Below, one piece after another: positions 6,201 to 12,368 of a stretch of DNA of 12,368 nt. The notes beneath the pieces are model-generated. The model did not search any database, was not told where the DNA came from, and was given only the letters and a program-made list of their open reading frames with translations. A program made the position numbers and the translations under genes. The number at the start of each line of letters is the position of its first letter. The first letter of the stretch is position 1. Source of the DNA: Strigomonas culicis (taxonomy: Eukaryota; Euglenozoa; Kinetoplastea; Trypanosomatida; Trypanosomatidae); the NCBI GenBank assembly GCA_000482145.1, contig AUXH01000571.1, forward strand, positions 1 through 12,368, in the 5' to 3' direction.

Positions 6201-8512
6201 TGGTCGAGCTCTTCCTCGCGCAGGCGAAGCAGCTGGAGACGAAGGGCGACTACGCGGGCGCCGAGCGCATCTACCTCAAGGTGAACGAGCCGGACCAGGC
6301 CATCGTCATGTACAAGCGCACCCGCGACTTCACAAACATGATCCGGCTGGTGCAGGTGTACCGGCCGGACTACCTCCTCAAGACGCACCTCTCGCTCGCG
6401 ACACAGTTCGAGAAGGAGAGCAACTTCAAGACGGCGGAGATGCACTACGTGGCGGCGAAGGAGTGGGGCCGGGCGGTGAACATGTACCGCGAGCGCGAGA
6501 TGTGGGACGACGCGGTGCGCGTCGCGAAGGTGCACGGCGGCGCAAACGCGTCGAAGCAGGTCGTCCTCTCGCGCGCGATGGTGCTCGACGCGGACGAGGG
6601 CATCCAGCTGCTCCTCAAGTTCAACCTGGTCGAGCAGGGCATCGACGCCGCCATCGAGGCGTTCAAGTTCGACCTCGCGCAGCAGTGGGCGCAGACGGCA
6701 CAGCCTGCGAAGCTGCCGTACGTCGCGCTCAAGAACGCAATGCACTACGAGGACCAGGGCGACTTCCGCATGGCCGAGGAGGCCTTCCTGAAGTCCGGCA
6801 AGCCGCGCGAGGCGATCGACATGTACGTGCACCAGCACGAGTTCGCGAGCGCGATGCGGGTCGCGGAGAACTACGACCCGTCCGCCATCCCCGGCGTGTG
6901 CGCCGCGAACGGGCGCGTGTGCTTCCAGCAGGGCAACTACCGCGAGGCGGACTCGCTCTTCCTGCGCGCGAACGCGCCGGAGGCGCTGCTGAAGCTGTAC
7001 CTCGACGCCCGCATGTTCGTCGAGGCGCAGCGCATCACGAAGGAGTACTGCCCGGAGATGCAGGGCGAGGTCGCGAAGCGCATCGCGCTGCAGTCGAACG
7101 ACCCCCAGAAGGCCGGCGTCGTGCTGGAGGAGAACGGCGAGTACCAGCTCGCGATCGACGCCTACCTCGGCGCGACGCCGGAGACGGTGACGGACATGAA
7201 CACGCTCGCGAACTTGTGGGTGCGCGCGGTGCGTGTCGCGCAGAAGCACCAGCGCAACTCGTTGAAGGAGGTGATGAAGTCCGCCGTCGCGAAGCTGAAG
7301 GAACACAAGCGCTACGTGGAGGCCGGCAAGTGCCTGGAGGACTGCGAGGACTACAAGGGCGCCATCACGCTCTACGTGCAGGGGAAGAAGTTCGACATGG
7401 CGGAGAGCCTCGCGAAGCGCATCAGCCCCGAGCTGGAGGACTTCGTGAAGCGCGCGATTGTGCAGGACAGCATCGAGGGCGGCCACATGCGCGACGCGAA
7501 GGTGGTGGAGGAGATGGACCCCGAGGCGGCGCTCAAGACGTACATCGCGAACAACGACTTCCCGAACGCGCTGCGGATGGCGAAGCAGAAGTCGACGGAG
7601 GAATACCGCTACACGTCGGGGCTCGAGATGCAGTACTACCTCAAGCAGGGCAACGTGCCGGAGGCGCTGCTGGTGCTCGAGCGCGAGGAGCTGGACCCCG
7701 ACGACTTCCGCTTCTACGGCAGCTGGCTGGAGCTCGCGCACAAGCTGTGCGTGTCGTACCTGCCGAGCGAGGAGCTGGACCTCACGCGGGTCCACCGCTA
7801 CCTCGTCCGTGTGTGGGAGAGCATGTCCGCGTCGGGGCAGCAGCCCGACGACGTCTCGCGCGCGCGCGCGCTGACGCACGCGGTACACGCGCACCACCTC
7901 GCGAAGAAGATGCGGCAGTGGCAGCTGCCGGAGCTGGCGCTGAAGCTGATGCTCGGGCTGCCCCGCTGGGTCCCGTTCCTGCCGGCCGACAAGGCCTTCT
8001 ACGATGCCGGCATCGCTGCGAAGCAGGCGGGCAAGACCGACATCGCCTTTCTGTACCTCAACCGCGCGCTCGATATTGTCGAGCGCATCGACGACGGCGA
8101 TGGCGACAGCACGAACATCGACAACACCGACTTCGACTGCACGGACTTCCCGAAGCTGTACCGCCTGCCCAAGCAGCAGACGGTGCCGGCGGAGAAGATG
8201 GAGGAGGTCAACAGCTGGGTGCTGACGGAGTCCATCGAGAAGACCGGCGCAGCCGCGGAGCGCAAGCTGCCGCTGACAAAGGACCCGCAGAGCAACGAGG
8301 AGATGTTCGAGGGCGCGCTGACGTGCCCGGGCAGCGGCAACACGTTCCCCGAGTGTTGCGTGACCGGCTACCCGGTGCTCGGAAAGGACGGCGTGGCCAA
8401 GTGCAGCGGCTGCCAGCGGCCCGCCAACCAGGGCGACTGGACAAAGCTCCTTTTCGCCAGCAAGCAGTGCCCGTGGTGCGAGAAGTCGGAGTCGCCTGAC
8501 TTCAAGATTTAG
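3254..8512 (+). CDS. IFT172: Intraflagellar transport protein IFT172 (IFT-B component)
   Basis: This is a complete 1752-aa protein, about the family length, from ATG 3254 to TAG 8510-8512. IFT172 is a peripheral subunit of the IFT-B complex that carries cargo on flagellar microtubules and is required for flagellum assembly and tip turnaround. Roughly residues 1-580 form the WD40 double beta-propeller region, with family signatures such as LYDESGERRDK, AFSPDSSCIAVAQSDNI, VAHTSTTLLVGDL, VDWLELN, QWVPGSDVVVAQNR and ERGNGKTEV. About 600-1680 is a long alpha-helical TPR-like solenoid (for example AINHFNEAGQPFKAVKAAI). The C-terminal end carries TGYPVL, matching the conserved end of IFT172, within a segment of seven cysteines (1691-1742). 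The start is the first ATG after the likely splice acceptor, and its MQVKH beginning resembles other IFT172 N-termini. Codon use is extremely GC3-biased: no TTA, CTA or TCA codon occurs. There is no intron or frameshift. Confidence 0.97.
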   Translation: MQVKHCKSIVKSQNTVARTQAIACSPNSKVLAVADHTRCINLYDESGERRDKIPTRAADGKNSKSYVVTGLAFSPDSSCIAVAQSDNIVMIYRIGLEWGSKKSICNKFPQSSSVTCVAWPTATAQGVELIVFGTQEGKVKVGILKSKKSQSLYTHEHPCVSISQAGNKVISGHVDGTVYVYVFDSEDGSETAGCKRLFVHSCCPTVLSWGESICAAGSDGMVTFYSHRGQKQQTFQYSLKTEGELTAGAFNPSGQAMVVAGRDQLRMFDFNLHSKKWQEGEVIQLVNSYTVPQLAWRQDGSRLITGSFAGAVDLFDACLKRYRLRGAFEFTYVSHNQVIVKRLATGTRIVLRSYMGYEIQRVNVHQDRYLVAHTSTTLLVGDLISCKLSEVTWQLTGKETYVFENPNVCMIFTAGELCLIEYGKNTLLGTCRTEEHNAHRISVRVHDPDPESEVKDASRRVIAYLIDRETIQVDDLISGVSVARIAHTVKVDWLELNYQASKLLFRDKQHQLFLYDMVTQHRTTLLNYCTYVQWVPGSDVVVAQNRIELCVWYSISNPDRVAVVPIKGEVEGIERGNGKTEVIVDEGVNTVAYGLDESMIEFGTAMEEKNYIRACDLLDRVPLASETEGMWGTLAEVALQELKLKIAERCFAALGDVAKVTALQRINTLAARAAKESKGATDGYDHYTVQAELFMLNKDFKRAEQVYLEHGKVDDAIAMWEEMNRFKESVAIAEERNLEDVATRRARYFSWLMETGQYEKAGEIKEREGKHIDAINLYLRGGTPARAASVVNVNDLKPEQQLLEAIAAALFKAQVFERAGDFFEKLRMGDRALAAYKRGHIYSKAVEYAKANQPDLVPKLEEEWGNYLCSQKHVDQAINHFNEAGQPFKAVKAAINSRQWSKAADILESQGVGVREDGTLDPKVAGCYTTIARHYEEIHQYPDAEKYFIKGGAINDAVEMYSRAGMADHMYRVAQRHLDPAKLVELFLAQAKQLETKGDYAGAERIYLKVNEPDQAIVMYKRTRDFTNMIRLVQVYRPDYLLKTHLSLATQFEKESNFKTAEMHYVAAKEWGRAVNMYREREMWDDAVRVAKVHGGANASKQVVLSRAMVLDADEGIQLLLKFNLVEQGIDAAIEAFKFDLAQQWAQTAQPAKLPYVALKNAMHYEDQGDFRMAEEAFLKSGKPREAIDMYVHQHEFASAMRVAENYDPSAIPGVCAANGRVCFQQGNYREADSLFLRANAPEALLKLYLDARMFVEAQRITKEYCPEMQGEVAKRIALQSNDPQKAGVVLEENGEYQLAIDAYLGATPETVTDMNTLANLWVRAVRVAQKHQRNSLKEVMKSAVAKLKEHKRYVEAGKCLEDCEDYKGAITLYVQGKKFDMAESLAKRISPELEDFVKRAIVQDSIEGGHMRDAKVVEEMDPEAALKTYIANNDFPNALRMAKQKSTEEYRYTSGLEMQYYLKQGNVPEALLVLEREELDPDDFRFYGSWLELAHKLCVSYLPSEELDLTRVHRYLVRVWESMSASGQQPDDVSRARALTHAVHAHHLAKKMRQWQLPELALKLMLGLPRWVPFLPADKAFYDAGIAAKQAGKTDIAFLYLNRALDIVERIDDGDGDSTNIDNTDFDCTDFPKLYRLPKQQTVPAEKMEEVNSWVLTESIEKTGAAAERKLPLTKDPQSNEEMFEGALTCPGSGNTFPECCVTGYPVLGKDGVAKCSGCQRPANQGDWTKLLFASKQCPWCEKSESPDFKI

Positions 8513-9106
8513 CATTCTTCTTCGCCACCTCCACTCACGAAGGAGGAAAAAAAAATAGAGTGAAAGGGAGAGAGGAACGAAAAAAAAAATGTGGTCGGAT
8601 GCTGAATAATCCCGTTCTTTTTTTTCTCTCTTTTGACATTTTTCTTCTTTGTTTTAGACTTTCTTTTTAAAAAAAAGAATCTTTTTTTTTCTTTGGTGCA
8701 GGTGCATCTATTTGTATGGTGGAATTAAAAACAAAAACAAAAATAAAACATAAAAATAAATGTAAAAGAAACAAAAAGTACTCCTTTCAGGTTATTTTCA
8801 TGATGTTTTTTTTTTCTTTTCATTTGAGTACTGTATACTTGTTTATTGTGCTAATGTAGCGGTGCATGTATGATGTGTTCTTTGATATAGCGAAATAAAA
8901 TATTTTAGAGAAGTTTATTCGTTTTTTTTTTCTTTGCAAAAATGACAAAGAGGCAGAAATAATTGTCTTCCAAAAAAAAAAAACGGAAACAAAAAAAATG
9001 TATGTATAGAAAACCCTCTCTTTTGATGTTATTATTCAACCCCTTTTTATTATTCATTTTTTTTTGTATATGCATATATATTTATTTCTATATAAAAAAA
9101 AGAACA

Positions 9107-9124
9107 ACGGCCATCCGATGCCGT
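9107..9124. other. Short inverted repeat ACGGC/GCCGT in a GC patch
   Basis: ACGGC (9107-9111) and GCCGT (9120-9124) are perfect inverted copies around an 8-nt loop, inside a GC-richer patch of about 55 bp surrounded by AT-rich DNA. A 5-bp stem is weak and could arise by chance. The function, if any, is unknown. Confidence 0.3.
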
Positions 9125-9228
9125 GTCCGGTGAAAGGCCCTGAGGTCCTGTGAATCTCGTACTTCCAAACAAAGAAAAACAAAAAAACAACAACAACAAG
9201 AAAGCACAATCATTATATCCGCTTCATG

Positions 9229-9313
9229 TCTCTCCCACACCTCCTTCTCTCTCACTCTATATATATATATATATATATATCGTGTGTATAACCGTAGTAC
9301 TTATTAGTCTTAG
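9229..9313 (+). promoter_or_regulatory. Pyrimidine tract and candidate trans-splice acceptors for the 146-aa membrane protein
   Basis: A CT-rich run (9229-9258) is followed by a TA run and then by AGs at 9296-9297, 9306-9307 and 9312-9313. Leaders from these would be about 40-57 nt with no upstream ATG. A second, C-rich pyrimidine run (about 9317-9346) lies between these AGs and the start codon and points to a further AG inside the coding sequence at 9392-9393. Confidence 0.45.
9258..9280. repeat. (TA)n dinucleotide microsatellite
   Basis: This is a 23-nt uninterrupted TA run between the pyrimidine tract and the likely splice acceptors. It separates tract from AG and, if variable in length, could affect splice-site choice. 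Confidence 0.9.
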
Positions 9314-9353
9314 CTTAACCCCTTCACCCCCTTTCTCTCCCCCCCACAACGCC

Positions 9354-9794
9354 ATGGTCCGCTACACGCCCCGTCCATGGTACTCCCCCCTAGGCTTCAT
9401 GGCGAGCGCGCCCACCGGCTATGGGCCGCTGCTGGTCGCCATCGGCGTTGTCATCGCATGGCCGCTGCGGTACCAACTGTCGGAGTACTTCGAGCGGCAG
9501 AAGGACGGCCCCCACATTGAGCTCCGCCAGCGCGCGGTCAAGTATTACAATGAGCTGGAGCGGATGCACCGGCGCCAGGCGATGCTGAACCTCGAGAACA
9601 TGGAGGAAGATACCAGCGGCCTGCGGCTGCACGCCACGCTCTCGGCCGAGGCACTGCGCGTCGGTCACACAGACATGGAGTACCAGTACTGGAACGCCCA
9701 CCAACGCGACGCGATGCGCACGGAGAAGCTGTTGATGGAAATTGCCGACCTGAAGGAAAAGATAGCAGCCGAGGAGGGTGGAAAGAAGAAGTAA
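9354..9794 (+). CDS. Small single-pass membrane protein, function unknown (possibly mitochondrial)
   Basis: This is a 146-aa protein from ATG 9354 (context CCATGG, favourable) to TAA 9792-9794. The N-terminus (MVRYTPRPWYSPLGF) is basic and aromatic with no acidic residue. One hydrophobic segment follows at about residues 22-38 (GYGPLLVAIGVVIAWPL). The rest is soluble, charged and mostly helical, with a predicted coiled-coil-like end (about 122-142) and a Lys-rich tail GGKKK. The frame is open upstream to 9150, but that extension has no ATG and crosses the pyrimidine tract and acceptor AGs, so 9354 is the start. The layout (short basic N-terminus, one early membrane span, charged helical tail) resembles accessory subunits of mitochondrial inner-membrane complexes, but I recognise no specific family. 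Codon use is GC3-rich like IFT172, supporting a real gene. An in-frame second ATG at 9399 lies just after an internal AG acceptor candidate. Confidence 0.8.
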   Translation: MVRYTPRPWYSPLGFMASAPTGYGPLLVAIGVVIAWPLRYQLSEYFERQKDGPHIELRQRAVKYYNELERMHRRQAMLNLENMEEDTSGLRLHATLSAEALRVGHTDMEYQYWNAHQRDAMRTEKLLMEIADLKEKIAAEEGGKKK

Positions 9795-10277
9795 ATTGGT
9801 GAACGGGAAATGTTTTTTAAAAAAGAATGAAGCTGTGTAGTAGTGCATCCATTGTAGCTATTTAGCATTTTTTTGTAGCAAAAAAAAAAACTCTTGTAGA
9901 ATACTAGTTGACTTCGCTTCTCTTAAACTCTCAAACTTTTACTTATGCGTGAACGAAAGAAAAAACAATGTTGTGTTAGATACAGAAGATGAAAGCTGCA
10001 ATGGAGAAGCGAATACATACTGTGCAACACAGCTACTAGCGTATGTTAATTCCCCTCTTTCCCCTTTCTCTTCTGTTTAACTAAAGCACACAAACAACAA
10101 ACGAAATAGATTCATTTCATAGATTACAATACACTCGACAAGACAAGAAAATAGAGAATAGACTGGACCATTATATACAAAAACACGCAACGGCAATTAG
10201 AGTAACTGATCAAGCCCTTCTCTTGTCTTCGTTCGTATAGTGACAATAGAGAAATAAAAAGATAATAGCACGCGGTC
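9795..10277. other. AT-rich spacer with the upstream region of the last gene
   Basis: This is the 3' UTR of the small membrane-protein gene followed by the leader of the next gene. It includes an A10 run (about 9881-9890). No coding frame is supported. Between the acceptor AG at 10085-10086 and the ATG at 10278 there is no ATG. Confidence 0.6.
10051..10086 (+). promoter_or_regulatory. Putative spliced-leader acceptor for the last gene
   Basis: A long pyrimidine run (10051-10078, TCCCCTCTTTCCCCTTTCTC and onward) is followed by AG at 10085-10086, the first AG after it. The leader would be about 191 nt without upstream ATGs. A second candidate is the pyrimidine-rich stretch 10215-10235 with AG at 10239-10240, giving a leader of 37 nt. 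Confidence 0.55.
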
Positions 10278-12368
10278 ATGATAGACGTCAGGCGCGCCAG
10301 CGCGACGAGGGACCCCTCCTCGCTCCGCGATGTTCTCTTCCCCATCGCGTCAGCGACGTCGCCGACCAGTGACACCCCTTCACCGCTGCGTCGACAGCCC
10401 TTTGCCTATTCCTTGTGCCTCACCGCGCTCCAGCAGCTCCGAGAGACGAAGCGGCTCTTTTTAAATGACCTCATGGACATGGCGGCGCTCATCCAGCGGC
10501 GGAAGGGGGAGACACCAGCGGTCGGCGCCGACCCGCGCCGCAGGGAGGAGGACGTGAGCGCGTTTGTGATGGGGCTGATTGAAAAGATCACGTCGCTGCG
10601 CCTGCTGCAGTCCAAGGAGACCATCAAGCTGGGCCAGCTCGAGCAGCACCTCGTCGGCGATCTCCTCTCGTCCTTTTCGCTCTACTACGAGTGGGCCCAT
10701 CGCCAGGCTGGGACGCAGGCGGCGCCGGCCCGGAAAGCGACGAGCCGCACGAGGGAGGAGCGCGAGTCCTGCTATCACGCCCTCCTGTCGCAGTGGGAAA
10801 AGCTGACGGAGCTGCAGCGGCTACAGGACGATGCCCTGCGCGCGCTGGGGCCGCTCATCCGCTCGCACAGCTTCCTCCCGCCGCCGCCTGCGGTGGCCAC
10901 GACGAACAAGGATCAAATCGTGGCCTTCTTCCGTCAGCTGGTCGACATCGCACGCGAGGTGCTGTCGCTTCTGGAGACGATGGACACGTGCCTGCGGCAG
11001 CTGTATGAGCCGGGCCCTTCCCCCTCGCCGTCCCCATCCCCACCCCCGCGCTCGATGGCAGGCTGCGGCGGCGGTGGCAGCAGCCACCAGACCAGCACGA
11101 GCAACAATCTTACCGGAGCCCACACGACGAGATCGACGTCGAATCGTAGTAGTATCACGACAAACAATAATAATAAGAATAATAATAATAATAACCGTGC
11201 CACAAGTACCTTTGCCTACTCCCTCTCCCCCCTCAGCGAGAGCGGCAGCAGCACCTACGTCGTATCCCCACTGACAGCCCTCCGGCAGAAAGAGGAGGAG
11301 GTGAGAGGGCCCCAGCAGCCTCCTGCGGATGACACCAATGGCACCACGGGTGCGTTTCGGCCGTTCCGCTCCGCCGGCATCTCGGCTGTTCAAGACGCGG
11401 CCCGCGTGGCGGCGGCGACCGCTTCCACCGCCCCACAGGCCGCCTCCGTGGCAGCGGCGGCTGGTCCGAACCGGTCTTGCAGCGACACGTCTGAAAAGGC
11501 GTTGCTGGACGATTTTCGGTGGGCCGCGGAGTCCCCGCACGACGACGCGACCCGCCCCACTCGCGTGGTGGGCACGCGTCTCGGGGACGTGGTGGAGCCT
11601 GCCGAGGCGCCGCCGCCACCGCCACCGAGCCTCCCACGCGCGACGAATGCGTCCTACGTGAAGGAGCTGGAGGCGGAGCTGCAGCGGCTACGAGCGCACC
11701 AGAGGCAGCAGTCGGAGCCGCTGGCGCCGGCCGCCACCGCCGCCGCACCGCCCTCCTCCGCGGCCCCTTCCAGTGTATCCTCCATATCGTACAACGTCTC
11801 CGCGCAGCTACCGGGGCCGCCCTCGCCATCGCCGCAGCCGCCCGCCGCAGCGCCCCTCGTCGACCTCCCATCCGCGGCGGCGGCGCCGCCGGCGTGGCTG
11901 CCCGTCGCCCCCTCTGTGGGCCCGCCGCCGGCACCACCGCAGCCCTCGCCCCCACCGCCTGCTGCGACCGCTCCGGCGGCGGGCGACGCGGTGCTCAGTG
12001 CGCAGCAGCACATGCACATCATCTACTCGATTCTCAACACGATGAGCCAGAGCCAATCGCAGATGCTGTCACTCTGCGCGTCGCAGCAGAGCCAGCCGCC
12101 CAGCGTCGCCGCGGACGCGAGCGCGGCAGCGGCCGAGCCGCCGCCGCCGGCGCGCCCCCCGCCGACGGCGGCGGAGCGCCTCCGCAGTGAGCAGGAGAAG
12201 AACAAGCGGCTGCTGCGCGACAACGTCGCCCTCAAGCGGCGGCTGTTCGAGCTGGAGCAGACCCTCCGCGCGCGGGCCGCGACACCGCCGCGCGCGGCCA
12301 GCCACTGGCGCGCGGACGGCAGCGGGCTCGAGTCCCCGTCGCCGCACGACCCGCGGGCCGGCCGCCGG
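10278..12368 (+). CDS. Large proline-rich, low-complexity protein with coiled-coil segments, 3'-truncated by the window edge
   Basis: ATG 10278 opens a frame that stays open to the last base: 697 codons with no stop. An in-frame TAG at 10266-10268 and the lack of upstream ATGs in the leader make this the likely start. Residues about 38-240 are mostly helical (for example LTALQQLRETKRLFLNDLMD and FFRQLVDIAREVLSLLETMD). A Ser-Pro run follows (245-259, PSPSPSPSPPPR), then a Gly/Ser/Thr-rich linker with an Asn run (296-306), and Ala/Pro-rich stretches including a six-proline run (about 445-450). Short coiled coils lie at about 459-480 (YVKELEAELQRLRAH) and 632-666 (EKNKRLLRDNVALKRRLFEL). No enzyme domain, signal peptide or membrane segment is seen. 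The design fits a cytoskeletal or scaffold protein, but I do not recognise a family. Codon use is GC3-rich, which also produces many long frames on other strands and phases here; those are shadows. Confidence 0.85.
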   Translation, partial: MIDVRRASATRDPSSLRDVLFPIASATSPTSDTPSPLRRQPFAYSLCLTALQQLRETKRLFLNDLMDMAALIQRRKGETPAVGADPRRREEDVSAFVMGLIEKITSLRLLQSKETIKLGQLEQHLVGDLLSSFSLYYEWAHRQAGTQAAPARKATSRTREERESCYHALLSQWEKLTELQRLQDDALRALGPLIRSHSFLPPPPAVATTNKDQIVAFFRQLVDIAREVLSLLETMDTCLRQLYEPGPSPSPSPSPPPRSMAGCGGGGSSHQTSTSNNLTGAHTTRSTSNRSSITTNNNNKNNNNNNRATSTFAYSLSPLSESGSSTYVVSPLTALRQKEEEVRGPQQPPADDTNGTTGAFRPFRSAGISAVQDAARVAAATASTAPQAASVAAAAGPNRSCSDTSEKALLDDFRWAAESPHDDATRPTRVVGTRLGDVVEPAEAPPPPPPSLPRATNASYVKELEAELQRLRAHQRQQSEPLAPAATAAAPPSSAAPSSVSSISYNVSAQLPGPPSPSPQPPAAAPLVDLPSAAAAPPAWLPVAPSVGPPPAPPQPSPPPPAATAPAAGDAVLSAQQHMHIIYSILNTMSQSQSQMLSLCASQQSQPPSVAADASAAAAEPPPPARPPPTAAERLRSEQEKNKRLLRDNVALKRRLFELEQTLRARAATPPRAASHWRADGSGLESPSPHDPRAGRR
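11163..11195 (+). repeat. (AAT)n trinucleotide run inside the last gene, encoding polyasparagine
   Basis: In-frame AAC/AAT codons interrupted by one AAG encode NNNNKNNNNNN. The AT-rich run stands out in a very GC-rich gene and keeps the reading frame because its unit is three bases, so it could vary in length between strains without breaking the protein. Confidence 0.9.

Larger units (their letters stand above)
8513..9353. other. AT-rich spacer after IFT172, no gene seen
   Basis: This is the IFT172 3' UTR plus the upstream region of the next gene. It is dense in A and T homopolymers (for example about 8580-8590, 8684-8693, 8925-8935 and 8971-8982) and has no supported coding frame. A small GC-richer patch (about 9105-9160) interrupts it. 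The final 130 bp hold the pyrimidine tract, TA run and acceptor AGs of the next gene. Confidence 0.6.

Noticed and set aside
6463..8499. 678-codon + strand frame in another phase of IFT172
   Set aside because: It is a shadow of the GC-rich IFT172 codons; Gly/Arg/Ala-rich translation with no domain, entirely inside a certain gene.
3221..8515. Very long minus-strand open frame as a real gene
   Set aside because: It mirrors IFT172 codon for codon, lacks any domain, has a composition dictated by complementing GC3-rich codons and runs against the transcription direction of all neighbours.
9150..9353. N-terminal extension of the small membrane protein
   Set aside because: The upstream frame has no ATG, and its translation runs through poly-A, the CT tract and the TA run, giving low-complexity peptide. 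These belong to the untranslated region.
9390..9848. 152-codon minus-strand frame over the small membrane-protein gene
   Set aside because: It lies opposite a better supported gene and its N-terminal part is translated AT-rich spacer.
10398..11225. The pentapeptide FAYSL occurring twice in the last protein
   Set aside because: It is five residues only, with no extended similarity around the two copies; best taken as chance.
10461..12347. Several minus-strand and alternate-phase frames over the last gene
   Set aside because: All are shadows of one GC-rich frame that is open from 10278 to the window end.
1..12368. A functional link between the MORN protein and IFT172 from adjacency
   Set aside because: Gene order in trypanosomatid polycistronic units rarely reflects function, so adjacency alone is not evidence.

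Overview
The window looks like nuclear DNA from a trypanosomatid flagellate (Kinetoplastea). Four genes lie head to tail on the + strand and none shows an intron, including a 5.3-kb gene for the intraflagellar transport protein IFT172. The spacers are AT-rich with homopolymer A and T runs, and most gene starts are preceded by a pyrimidine tract followed by AG, as expected for spliced-leader trans-splicing in a polycistronic unit. Coding sequence is GC-rich at third positions in three of the four genes. TGA, TAG and TAA are all used as stops, so the standard code applies. The genus cannot be fixed from the sequence alone.

Layout: (1) 2-1435, the 3' part of a MORN-repeat protein, cut by the left edge, with twenty 23-residue repeats in unbroken register. 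(2) 1436-3253, a long spacer holding a mixed-composition segment, an AT-rich segment, a GC-rich island preceded by a strong pyrimidine tract, and the probable IFT172 leader. (3) 3254-8512, complete IFT172 (1752 aa): N-terminal WD40 region, long helical TPR-like region, Cys-rich C-terminus. (4) 8513-9353, an AT-rich spacer. (5) 9354-9794, a 146-aa single-pass membrane protein of unknown function. (6) 9795-10277, an AT-rich spacer with a clear pyrimidine tract. (7) 10278 to the right edge, an open frame of 697 codons for a large low-complexity, proline-rich protein with helical or coiled-coil stretches, cut by the window edge.

IFT172 is an IFT-B component of flagellum assembly, and MORN-repeat proteins are often cytoskeletal or membrane-associated. 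Neighbouring genes in trypanosomatid units are usually not functionally related, so I infer no shared pathway. I found no mobile element, CRISPR array, tRNA or rRNA. No clearly new multi-gene system is visible. The best leads are the higher-order structure and silent divergence of the MORN array, the CxxC-rich end of this IFT172, a possible alternative trans-splice and start site in the small membrane-protein gene, and an unexplained GC-rich island at about 2230-2750.
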